A stretch of 5,965 nucleotides of DNA, taken from the NCBI GenBank assembly GCA_025350345.1, contig JANXYA010000161.1:1-5965 (forward strand), given 5' to 3'. Within the stretch, counting starts at the first letter, position 1. Each line of letters opens with the position of its first letter. This stretch comes from Gammaproteobacteria bacterium. Its GTDB lineage: Bacteria > Pseudomonadota > Gammaproteobacteria > Steroidobacterales > Steroidobacteraceae. Positions 1 to 5,407 of the stretch are shown piece after piece. Below the pieces are notes generated by a model. It searched no databases and was not told where the DNA came from. It saw only the letters and a program-made list of their open reading frames with translations. A program made the translations under genes and the position numbers.

Positions 1-1
1 G

Positions 2-1717
2 TTCCTGCGTCGCCTGGAAAACCGCCTGCAGATGCTCGCCGATCAGCAGACCCACACCTTGCCGGTGGATCCGCTCCAGCAGGCACGCATCGCGCTGGCC
101 ATGCGCTGCGAGTCCTGGGAGCAACTGGCGGCGAGGCTGGACGAGCATCGCCGCATCGTGATGGGGCATTTTGCGGCGCTGGTGCAGTCGGCCGATCCAC
201 CCGGCCCGGCGCAACCGGCACCGCTCCTGGCGCTGCTGGAAGGTGAGGATGGCCGGGCGGCCCTGCAGGCGCGACTCACCCAGCTGGCCTTCGCCGAGCC
301 CGTCGCGATTGCGCAGTTGCTGCAGGATCTGCACTCCTCGGCGACGCTGCGGCGCCTGGATGAGCCCGGGCGCCGGCGCCTGCTGGCGCTGCTGGGGCGG
401 CTGGCCGAGGAAATCGCGCCGCTCCCCGACGCGCTGCCAGTGTTGCGCCGGCTCTCGCGCGTGATCGAGGCGATCGGTGCGCGCTCGACCTATTTTGCAC
501 TGTTGCTGGAGAACTCGGCGGCGCGCCGGCGGCTGATCGAGCTCGCGCGGCACGGAGATTTCCTGCTGGCGCAGATCGCCGCATTTCCGCTTCTTCTCGA
601 TGAGCTGCTCGATGAACGGCTGTTCGAGCGCCTGCCCACGCGCGCGCAGCTCGCGCTTGAGCTGGCCGCGCGCAGCGCCGAAGTGGAGGAGGGCGATGAG
701 GAACAGCTGGTCGAGCAGCTGCGGCGCTTCCAGCGCGCCGCGCTGTTTCGCATCGCCATCGCCGACCTGTCCGGGGCGCTGCCCCTGATGGTCGTCAGCG
801 ATCGGCTGACGGAAGTCGCCGAGCTGATCATCGAGCGCGTGCTGGCCCTAAGCTGGGATTTTGCCACCGCCCAGCTCGGCACGCCGATGTGCGGGGTGGG
901 ACAGGCACGGCGCGCCGTGCGCATCTGCGCGATCGGCTACGGCAAGCTCGGCGGGATGGAACTGGGCTACGGGTCCGATCTGGACCTGGTGTTCCTGCAC
1001 GACTCGACCGGCGAGCGTCAGGAGACCGAGGGTGCGCGCTGCGTCGACAACCAGGTGTTCTTCGTGCGCTTCGTACAGCGCCTGGTGCACACGCTCACCT
1101 GGCATTCGGCCGCCGGCCGGCTCTATGAGGTCGACATGCGCCTGCGGCCCAGCGGCAAGGGCGGCATGCTGATCACGAGCATCGAGGCCTTCGAGGACTA
1201 CCAGCGCCAGGAGGCCTGGACCTGGGAGCACCAGGCGCTGCTCCATGCGCGCGCCGTGGCCGGGGATGAGGGGCTGCGCGAGCGCTTCGGTGCGCTGCGC
1301 GAGCGGGTGCTGCGGCGGGACGTGAAGCGCGAGTCATTGCGCCAGGAGGTGGCGAAGATGCGCCAGCGCATGCGCGCGGAACTGAGCGAGGCGCGTGCCG
1401 GTGAATTCGACCTGAAGCAGGATGCGGGCGGCATCGCCGACATCGAGTTCCTGGCGCAGTACTGGGCGCTGCGCTGGGCCGGGGAGTATCCGCCCGTGGC
1501 CTGGTATTCAGACACCATCCGGCAACTCGAGTCGGTGGCTTCGGCCGCGCTGGTGCCGCAGGCGACCATCGACGTGCTGACCGGTGCCTACCGCCGCTAC
1601 CGCGAACGGAGCCATCATCGGGCCATTGCCGCCCTCAACTCCGTGGTCGGCTCCGGCGAGTTCGCCGCCGAGCGCGCGGCCGTCACGCTGATCTGGGATG
1701 AGGCGATGCGGGTATAA
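2..1717 (+). CDS. glnE: Glutamine synthetase adenylyltransferase / adenylyl-removing enzyme (partial, 5' end missing)
   Basis: GlnE adds AMP to a tyrosine of glutamine synthetase and removes it again, shutting the enzyme down or reactivating it according to nitrogen status signalled through PII. The frame is open from the first full codon, so the N-terminus lies outside the window. The visible 571 codons start with the family motif FLRRLENRLQ and the THTLP signature. This corresponds to the later part of the N-terminal adenylyl-removing domain, so that domain's own catalytic motif is probably missing here. The complete C-terminal adenylylating domain follows. GYGKLGGMELGYGSDLDLVF spans about nt 935-994 and carries the two catalytic aspartates of GSDLD (nt 971-985). 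VDMRLRPSGKGG follows near nt 1131-1166 and FDLKQDAGGIADIEF near nt 1407-1451. Enterobacterial GlnE is about 946 residues, so roughly 375 are missing. The gene ends in TAA at 1715-1717. No frameshift or missing motif was seen in the visible part. Confidence 0.96.
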   Translation, partial: FLRRLENRLQMLADQQTHTLPVDPLQQARIALAMRCESWEQLAARLDEHRRIVMGHFAALVQSADPPGPAQPAPLLALLEGEDGRAALQARLTQLAFAEPVAIAQLLQDLHSSATLRRLDEPGRRRLLALLGRLAEEIAPLPDALPVLRRLSRVIEAIGARSTYFALLLENSAARRRLIELARHGDFLLAQIAAFPLLLDELLDERLFERLPTRAQLALELAARSAEVEEGDEEQLVEQLRRFQRAALFRIAIADLSGALPLMVVSDRLTEVAELIIERVLALSWDFATAQLGTPMCGVGQARRAVRICAIGYGKLGGMELGYGSDLDLVFLHDSTGERQETEGARCVDNQVFFVRFVQRLVHTLTWHSAAGRLYEVDMRLRPSGKGGMLITSIEAFEDYQRQEAWTWEHQALLHARAVAGDEGLRERFGALRERVLRRDVKRESLRQEVAKMRQRMRAELSEARAGEFDLKQDAGGIADIEFLAQYWALRWAGEYPPVAWYSDTIRQLESVASAALVPQATIDVLTGAYRRYRERSHHRAIAALNSVVGSGEFAAERAAVTLIWDEAMRV

Positions 1718-1718
1718 T
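1713..1718 (+). promoter_or_regulatory. Perfect -10 hexamer TATAAT overlapping the glnE stop codon
   Basis: TATAAT matches the sigma-70 -10 consensus at all six positions in otherwise very GC-rich DNA, and it contains the glnE TAA stop. I find no good -35 at 15-19 bp upstream; the best is CTGATC at 1688-1693, which is poor. If it is used, transcription would begin near 1725-1728, essentially at the ATG of the zinc-finger gene. Function is inferred from sequence only. Confidence 0.5.
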
Positions 1719-1727
1719 GCCACCCCC

Positions 1728-1922
1728 ATGAATGCACCGAATGGCACGCGGCCCGCTAACACGCAGAATCACTACGAAGTGACCGAGAAGGATCTGCCGC
1801 TGTCGTGCCCGGCCATGGGAATGACGCTGTGGAATTCCCACCCACGCGTTTATCTCGACGTGGAGCAGACCGGCTGGGCGAAGTGCGGCTATTGCGGGGC
1901 GGAATACACGCTCAAGCGCTGA
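1728..1922 (+). CDS. Small CHCC-type zinc-finger domain protein (zf-CHCC, NDUFS6-like)
   Basis: This 64-residue protein belongs to the zf-CHCC family, which resembles the zinc-binding part of mitochondrial complex I subunit NDUFS6. Its precise bacterial role is not established. The probable metal ligands are Cys27, His38, Cys53 and Cys56, in the pattern C-x10-H-x14-C-x2-C. The local motifs are LSCPAMG, NSHPRVYLDV and AKCGYCGAEYTLK. No signal peptide or membrane segment is visible, so it is probably cytoplasmic. I chose the ATG at 1728 because the family's conserved part begins shortly after it. An in-frame ATG at 1698 would add ten residues encoded inside glnE. Only 10 nt separate the glnE stop from this start. 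There is no Shine-Dalgarno sequence at a usable distance, and a perfect TATAAT sits just upstream, so translation may be leaderless. Homologues often lie beside ilvE and LPS heptosyltransferase genes. Confidence 0.9.
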   Translation: MNAPNGTRPANTQNHYEVTEKDLPLSCPAMGMTLWNSHPRVYLDVEQTGWAKCGYCGAEYTLKR

Positions 1923-2191
1923 TACAGTCCGCCGGTGCCAGCGGGCGCGAGGGCACCTCTGGCGCTCTTGCGTATTTTCGTAGTCCTTGGCTCTGACTTG
2001 CGCTGGATGGGGAGCGTGACGCGCGCGGCGCTGCTTACCTCGTGGCCGTACTTTGTCGCTGACCCAGGCACACGCTCAGGCCCTCGGGCCGGGCCGGCGA
2101 CCGACCTCGCTTGCACTGCTGTGGCACAAAAAAATAGGCTCTCGTGCCTGGTTGGGGTGGCCGCGGTTAGGGCCATTGTTGGTCTGAATTC

Positions 2192-2211
2192 ACTCATTTG
2201 AGTTGCACTCA
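2192..2211 (+). repeat. ACTCA / TGAGT / ACTCA triple repeat (operator-like)
   Basis: ACTCA (2192-2196) is followed by its inverse TGAGT (2199-2203) and then by ACTCA again (2207-2211). The middle copy can pair with either neighbour. The cluster ends 10 bp before a probable -35 box, which is where an operator could sit. A 5-bp unit is short enough that chance cannot be excluded. Confidence 0.35.
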
Positions 2212-2221
2212 GCCGTTTTGG

Positions 2222-2250
2222 TTGACCTTGGTCGACGTTGTCTGGACAAT
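2222..2250 (+). promoter_or_regulatory. Candidate sigma-70 promoter for the NYN gene
   Basis: TTGACC at 2222-2227 matches the -35 consensus at five of six positions. GACAAT at 2245-2250 matches the -10 consensus at four of six. The spacer is exactly 17 bp. The predicted start of transcription is near 2257. That places three hairpins and about 90 nt of leader before the ATG at 2348. Both boxes are imperfect, so this is a prediction only. Confidence 0.45.
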
Positions 2251-2258
2251 CCCTAGCC

Positions 2259-2324
2259 AGGGCGCAAGCCCTATACCCCCCCTGGGCCTCGGTCCAGGGC
2301 GCGAAGCCGCCGCAAGGCGGCTTC
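2259..2324 (+). promoter_or_regulatory. Structured 5' leader with three consecutive hairpins, two capped by GCAA tetraloops
   Basis: Three perfect stems follow one another. The first is AGGGC-GCAA-GCCCT (2259-2272, 5 bp). The second is CCCTGG...CCAGGG (2280-2299, 6 bp, 8-nt loop). The third is GAAGCCGCC-GCAA-GGCGGCTTC (2303-2324, 9 bp). The first and third share a GCAA loop, a stable GNRA type. The third stem is followed by agcttatgtgg, not a U-run, so it is not a standard intrinsic terminator for the plus strand. It ends 23 nt before the NYN start codon and could affect translation or mRNA stability, or be a REP-like palindromic element. I do not recognise it as a known riboswitch. Confidence 0.5.
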
Positions 2325-2347
2325 AGCTTATGTGGTGCTGGCAAGCC

Positions 2348-2974
2348 ATGCGCACCTTCGTCTACGTGGACGGCTTCAATCTCTATTTCGGTGCGTTGCA
2401 GCGAACGCGGTACCGCTGGCTGAACCTAAAGCGCCTGTGTGAACTGATGCTCGCCGCTCACAACCGCATTGAGCGCATCAAGTATTTCACAGCACATGTT
2501 ACGCAGCGACCCCAGGACCCGCTGCAGCCGGCGCGGCAGCAAGCTTATTTGCGTGCGCTAAAAACGCTTCCCAATCTTGACGTCGTCCTGGGACACTTCC
2601 TGACCCATGAAGTGAAGATGCCGTTGGCAGGCACGCCCGTGGGACAGACGCTCAAATACCTCACCGTGCTAAAGACGGAGGAGAAAGGGTCTGATGTCAA
2701 TCTCGCCACCCATCTGGTTCACGACGGCCATCTTGACCGTTTCGATCTTGCGGTCATCATTTCCAATGACTCCGACCTACTTGAGGCGGTCAAAATCGTG
2801 AAGAGCCTGGGCAAGCAAGTGGGCGTTCTCAATCCCCACCCGAATCCCAGCCGTGTGCTGATGCGCGAGGCCACGTTCATGAAGCCGATTCGACGAGGGC
2901 CACTCGGCGCCAGTCAATTTCCGGATCAACTCGTCGACGCCACCGGCGCTTTTCACAAGCCGACCCGCTGGTAG
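2348..2974 (+). CDS. NYN domain protein (PIN-like RNase superfamily, LabA/DUF88-related)
   Basis: This is a 208-residue NYN-domain protein. The fold belongs to the PIN-like nucleases, which typically cut RNA with Mg2+ held by acidic residues. The target of this member is unknown. The motifs, in order, are VYVDGFNLYFG (Asp8, Asn11), EEKGSDVNLA (Glu112, Lys113, Asp116, Asn118) and IISNDSDL (Asn140, Asp141, Asp143). The acidic pocket therefore looks intact. A conserved tail with FMKPIRRGPL and ASQFP...FHKPTRW follows. No signal peptide or membrane segment is seen. I chose ATG 2348 because family members begin almost exactly with M-R-T-x-V-Y-x-D-G-F-N. ATG 2330 or longer starts would read through the leader hairpin region. 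The ribosome site is weak, at best GGTG at 2334-2337. Base composition differs from the neighbours: a spot count gives 64 G+C in 120 bases at 2701-2820, against 41 in 60 at 5101-5160. This supports horizontal acquisition. No antitoxin-like partner lies next to it. Confidence 0.9.
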   Translation: MRTFVYVDGFNLYFGALQRTRYRWLNLKRLCELMLAAHNRIERIKYFTAHVTQRPQDPLQPARQQAYLRALKTLPNLDVVLGHFLTHEVKMPLAGTPVGQTLKYLTVLKTEEKGSDVNLATHLVHDGHLDRFDLAVIISNDSDLLEAVKIVKSLGKQVGVLNPHPNPSRVLMREATFMKPIRRGPLGASQFPDQLVDATGAFHKPTRW

Positions 2975-3062
2975 CGCCTGATTCCTTGGATTCGGACCGC
3001 TAATTGGCTATGGCACCACAGTCGACACGTCGCAGGCTCGGCGGCCCGGTGCGGTGCGTGAT

Positions 3063-3089
3063 CATTTGGCGGATTGAATATTCCAAATG
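3063..3089 (+). repeat. 7-bp inverted repeat in the convergent spacer
   Basis: CATTTGG (3063-3069) and CCAAATG (3083-3089) form a perfect 7-bp stem around a 13-nt A/T-rich loop. It lies between the converging NYN and DUF6165 genes, where a shared terminator would be expected. No U-run follows on either strand, so termination is not demonstrated. The rest of the 165-bp spacer (2975-3139) shows only an 8-bp palindrome TCAATTGA at 3098-3105. Confidence 0.35.
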
Positions 3090-3139
3090 CACGCCTTTCA
3101 ATTGATTGCCTCACCTATTCGCGCAGAAAACCCCGCATC

Positions 3140-3532
3140 CTAGCGATACCGCCGGTAGGATTTCTCCTCGACCAGCACCGAGCCCAGGGCAATGTTGATG
3201 CGCTTCTTGATCGCGGCGCGCTCGTCGTTGTTGATGTAGACCGCGCGCGCCAGCTCGATGAAATCCTGGTCAAAACGCCGCTCGCCTTCCTGTTCGCGCA
3301 ACCGGTCCTCGACGTCCCAGAGCTTCGCGTTCACCGCCGCCAGTGCACGCTCCTCGGCGGCGAGATCCACGCCGGCGGGGACCGCGGTGCGCCACTTGCT
3401 CTCGAGGAGCCCGAGTTCATGCCGCACGTTGGCGAGCTTCGCCGCATCGTCCATGCGCGCGGACTTGATGCGCAGGATGGTGATCTTGTCGAGCAGTTCC
3501 CCGGGCGAGACCGGGACCTGGATCTCTTGCAT
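3140..3532 (-). CDS. DUF6165 family protein, function unknown
   Basis: This 130-residue protein matches the DUF6165 family pattern. The N-terminal block is IQVPVSPGELLDKITIL (residues 4-20), followed by KLANVRHEL, a central LWDVEDRLREQE and a C-terminal block with IELARAVYINNDERAAIKKR. It is rich in charged residues and probably mostly helical. It has no signal peptide, membrane segment or obvious catalytic motif. Its role is not known; members are often seen near LPS or polysaccharide glycosyltransferase genes. The chosen ATG (3532-3530) shares its A with the TGA stop of the heptosyltransferase gene (TGATG). The frame could extend upstream, but those residues are poorly conserved in type and overlap opsX. 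No Shine-Dalgarno sequence is visible before the ATG, so translation probably depends on ribosomes finishing opsX. This links the two products in amount and probably in pathway. The TAG stop is at 3142-3140. Confidence 0.88.
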   Translation of the reverse strand: MQEIQVPVSPGELLDKITILRIKSARMDDAAKLANVRHELGLLESKWRTAVPAGVDLAAEERALAAVNAKLWDVEDRLREQEGERRFDQDFIELARAVYINNDERAAIKKRINIALGSVLVEEKSYRRYR

Positions 3533-4599
3533 CAGCCCATCGTAGCAGAGCCACTGTGGGCCAGCAGCGCATCGAGGCGCGCGCACACGGAGTCGACCTC
3601 GATGAGGTCCATGGCGCCTTCATCCTCGATGGTCGCGTTCCAGGGCAGGTCCTCGGCCCGCCGGCCGCGATATTTCAGGGCCGCCACCGCGTAGCGATCG
3701 ACGCACCATTGGCGCGACAGATACGGGCCGCTCCGTGCGCTGCGGGTGGTGGCGCCCAAGCCGATGACCGGCGTGCCCACGATCGTGGCCATGTGGGCGG
3801 GACCTGAGTCCGGGGCGAGCAGCACCGTCGCTCGCGCCAGCAGCGCCAGGAACTGTGGCAGCGTGTCCGTGCCGACGAGGTTGCGCACCGGCACGTTGAC
3901 GGCGCTCTCGACCCTCGCGGCCATGTCGCGCTCGTAGTCCGTCGGGCCGCCGCACAACAGCACCGTGAGGCCGTGCCGTCGCACGGCGTGATCGATCACC
4001 GCCGCGTAGCGCTCCGTGCGCCAGTTGCGCGCGCGTCGGCTCGAGCAGGCACTCACGATGAGCGTGCGCTCGCCCGGGGCGATCTGCCCTCGTGCCCAGG
4101 CGGTGGCCTCGCCGGGTATCTGCAGGGGCCATTCGAGCCGCCGCTCGCTGACGCCCAATGCCTCGCTGAAGCCGAAATAGGTGTCGAGTACGTGCTCGTT
4201 CCTGCGCGCCGGGATGCCCTCGTTGGTGAACAGCCATTGCCCTTCGCGCGCGCGGGCGCGATCGAAGCCGATCCGGCGCGTCGCGTGGATCAGCGTCGAA
4301 TACAGGCTGGCGCGGAGCGCCGTCTGCATGTGCAGCAGGACATCGAAGCGCCGTCCGCGCAGCGCGCGCCGCAACGCCAGTGCGCTGGCGCCCAGAGAGC
4401 GCTTGTCGATGGTGATAAACTCGACCCCGGGCAGCAGACTCAGCAGGCGCGCTTCGACCCTGCCGATCACCCAGGTGATCGCCGTCTGCGGCCAGGCCTG
4501 TTGCAGGGTGCGTACGACGGGCACGATGTGGCACACGTCGCCGATGGCAGAGAGGCGCAGAATGCACAGGCTCCGGGGCGGCGTTTCGAACTCAGTCAT
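3532..4599 (-). CDS. opsX: Glycosyltransferase family 9, OpsX-type LPS heptosyltransferase I
   Basis: This 355-residue GT9 enzyme is expected to transfer L-glycero-D-manno-heptose from ADP-heptose to the inner-core Kdo at the cytoplasmic face of the inner membrane. The N-terminal acceptor domain opens with ICILRLSAIGDVCHIVP-type sequence, in which Asp21 is the likely catalytic base. VLLHMQTALRAS and REGQWLFTNEG follow. The C-terminal donor domain has LLAPDSGPAHMATIVGTPV with Asp264-Ser-Gly-Pro-Ala-His269, the family's nucleotide-sugar site. The CILRLSAIGDVC, LLHMQTALRAS and REGQWLFTN motifs resemble Haemophilus OpsX more than classical WaaC. In Haemophilus, OpsX acts on phosphorylated Kdo. 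The neighbouring Kdo kinase gene fits that specificity; the OpsX assignment comes from recalled motifs and context, while GT9 membership is secure. The ATG at 4599 puts the glycine-rich strand at residue 13 onward, as is usual. The gene diverges from kdkA and is coupled to DUF6165 downstream. Confidence 0.85.
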   Translation of the reverse strand: MTEFETPPRSLCILRLSAIGDVCHIVPVVRTLQQAWPQTAITWVIGRVEARLLSLLPGVEFITIDKRSLGASALALRRALRGRRFDVLLHMQTALRASLYSTLIHATRRIGFDRARAREGQWLFTNEGIPARRNEHVLDTYFGFSEALGVSERRLEWPLQIPGEATAWARGQIAPGERTLIVSACSSRRARNWRTERYAAVIDHAVRRHGLTVLLCGGPTDYERDMAARVESAVNVPVRNLVGTDTLPQFLALLARATVLLAPDSGPAHMATIVGTPVIGLGATTRSARSGPYLSRQWCVDRYAVAALKYRGRRAEDLPWNATIEDEGAMDLIEVDSVCARLDALLAHSGSATMG

Positions 4600-4635
4600 G
4601 TCTGGCAGGGGCGCGCAGTGTCTCGTTTGAATTTC
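4600..4635. promoter_or_regulatory. Very short divergent intergenic region between opsX and kdkA
   Basis: Only 36 bp separate the two divergent start codons, or 18 bp if kdkA begins at GTG 4618. Two sigma-70 promoters cannot fit here. I see no clear -35/-10 pair in it. Promoters for each gene must therefore lie at least partly inside the opposite coding region. AGGGG at 4607-4611 is a modest ribosome site for GTG 4618; nothing comparable precedes ATG 4636. No ribosome site is evident for opsX. Confidence 0.5.
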
Positions 4636-5403
4636 ATGGCCATCGGCCCGGAAGTGCGGCTGCAGGATTTTGCGGGCGGCGCGATGCTATATGACAGCTC
4701 CCGCGCCGGCAACGCCGCGCCGGGCTGGCTCGACGTGAACTGGTGGGCCAAGCGCGGTGCGGTGCAGGCCGTCAGCGAGGGGCGCGGGTCCACCTTCCTG
4801 ATCGAAGCGGACGGCCGGAGCCTGGTGCTGCGCCATTACCGTCGCGGTGGCCTGATGGCGAAGCTTTCCGCTGACCGCTACTGGTGGCACGGGGCGGAGC
4901 GCACGCGTTCGTTCCGGGAGTGGCACCTGCTCTACCACCTGCACCGGGCCGGGCTCCCGGTGCCGATGCCGGTGGCCGCGGCCTACCGTCACGAGGGCAG
5001 CAGCTACAGCGCTGACCTGCTCGTGCAGCGCATTGCGGAGGTGCGCTCACTGGCCGAGGCGATCCGTTCAGAGCCCCTGCCGCTGGAGCGCTGGGTGGCG
5101 ATCGGACGCTGGATCCGCCACCTGCACGAGCGCGGCGTCTGTCACGCGGACCTCAATGCCCACAACATCCTGCTGGGCGAGCACGTTGATGCGGTCTGGT
5201 TCATTGATTTCGATCGCGGCACGCTGCGCGGACCGGGTTGGTGGAGCGACGCCAACCTGGCGCGACTCCACCGTTCGCTGGAGAAGATCAGCTCGGGCCT
5301 GGACGCCGAGCGCTTCAGCACCGCGGACTGGCAGGCGCTGCTGGACAGCTACTTTGCCGCGGCCCCCAGGCCCGAGCCCCTGCCCGCGACACGCTCGAGG
5401 TGA
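4636..5403 (+). CDS. kdkA: 3-deoxy-D-manno-octulosonic acid (Kdo) kinase
   Basis: KdkA phosphorylates the Kdo attached to the lipid A precursor using ATP (EC 2.7.1.166), at the cytoplasmic side of the inner membrane. The 255-residue product has the family's kinase-like layout. A GGAMLYD start region (residues 14-20) is followed by a glycine-rich segment and LRHYRRGGLMAKL (from residue 65). TRSFREWHLLY comes next. The catalytic loop is HADLNAHNIL with Asp172 and Asn177, and the metal-binding motif is FIDFDRG with Asp191 and Asp193. All key residues are present. Length is close to that of Haemophilus KdkA, roughly 240 residues. The ATG at 4636 is my choice; GTG 4618 adds six residues and has a slightly better ribosome site, so the start is uncertain. 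The frame stays open far upstream, antisense to opsX, which is a high-GC artefact. The TGA stop lies within the waaA ribosome site, 4 nt before waaA. Confidence 0.9.
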   Translation: MAIGPEVRLQDFAGGAMLYDSSRAGNAAPGWLDVNWWAKRGAVQAVSEGRGSTFLIEADGRSLVLRHYRRGGLMAKLSADRYWWHGAERTRSFREWHLLYHLHRAGLPVPMPVAAAYRHEGSSYSADLLVQRIAEVRSLAEAIRSEPLPLERWVAIGRWIRHLHERGVCHADLNAHNILLGEHVDAVWFIDFDRGTLRGPGWWSDANLARLHRSLEKISSGLDAERFSTADWQALLDSYFAAAPRPEPLPATRSR

Positions 5404-5404
5404 T
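5397..5404 (+). promoter_or_regulatory. Strong ribosome binding site deciding the waaA GTG start
   Basis: GAGGTGAT is an eight-base match to the anti-Shine-Dalgarno end of 16S rRNA. It overlaps the kdkA TGA stop (5401-5403), and its GAGG core ends 7 nt before GTG 5408. A nearer ATG at 5403 is in a different frame from WaaA. This fixes the waaA start and implies kdkA-waaA coupling. Confidence 0.8.
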
Positions 5405-5407
5405 GGG

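Larger units (their letters stand above)
1923..2347 (+). other. Long gene-poor spacer upstream of the NYN gene
   Basis: These 425 bp contain no gene I can support. Open frames exist on both strands, for example 1935-2201 on the plus strand and 1889-2344 on the minus strand. They mirror each other, lack recognisable motifs and lack ribosome binding sites. The DNA is less GC-rich than the flanking genes and includes an A7 run at 2128-2134. The second half has structure: an ACTCA/TGAGT repeat cluster (2192-2211), a promoter-like pair (2222-2250) and three successive hairpins (2259-2324), listed separately. I see no tRNA fragment, transposase remnant or clear terminal inverted repeat marking the edges. 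It is most likely the left part of an inserted segment that also carries the NYN gene. Confidence 0.6.

Noticed and set aside
1934..1978. Possible intrinsic terminator after the zinc-finger gene (GGTGCC/GGCACC or GCCAG/CTGGC stems, later TTTT)
   Set aside because: The stems compete with each other and have long loops, and the four-T run is 12 or more nt away. It does not meet the usual terminator shape.
2120..2150. Minus-strand terminator candidate: AGGC/GCCT stem before a T7 run
   Set aside because: The stem is only 4 bp and no minus-strand gene lies upstream of it within the spacer.
1889..2344. Minus-strand 151-codon frame, and a plus-strand 88-codon frame, in the gene-poor spacer
   Set aside because: The two mirror each other and have no recognisable motif or ribosome site. 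The minus one also overlaps the zinc-finger gene and the hairpin leader.
2160..2347. Integron attC site upstream of the NYN gene
   Set aside because: GTTAGGG at 2165-2171 is close to the GTTRRRY core but ends in G. No matching RYYYAAC partner at a suitable distance was found, so the cassette idea is not supported.
2348..2974. NYN gene as the toxin of a toxin-antitoxin pair
   Set aside because: No small antitoxin-like gene lies beside it on either strand; the neighbouring sequence is non-coding.
3074..3694. 206-codon plus-strand frame opposite DUF6165 and the end of opsX
   Set aside because: It is fully antisense to two recognisable genes and has no motif of its own; treated as a shadow frame.
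3973..4617. Long plus-strand open frame in front of kdkA, antisense to opsX
   Set aside because: It is simply the kdkA frame staying open through high-GC antisense DNA. Its translation is rich in Arg, Ala and Gln with no family motif, while opsX on the other strand is clearly conserved.
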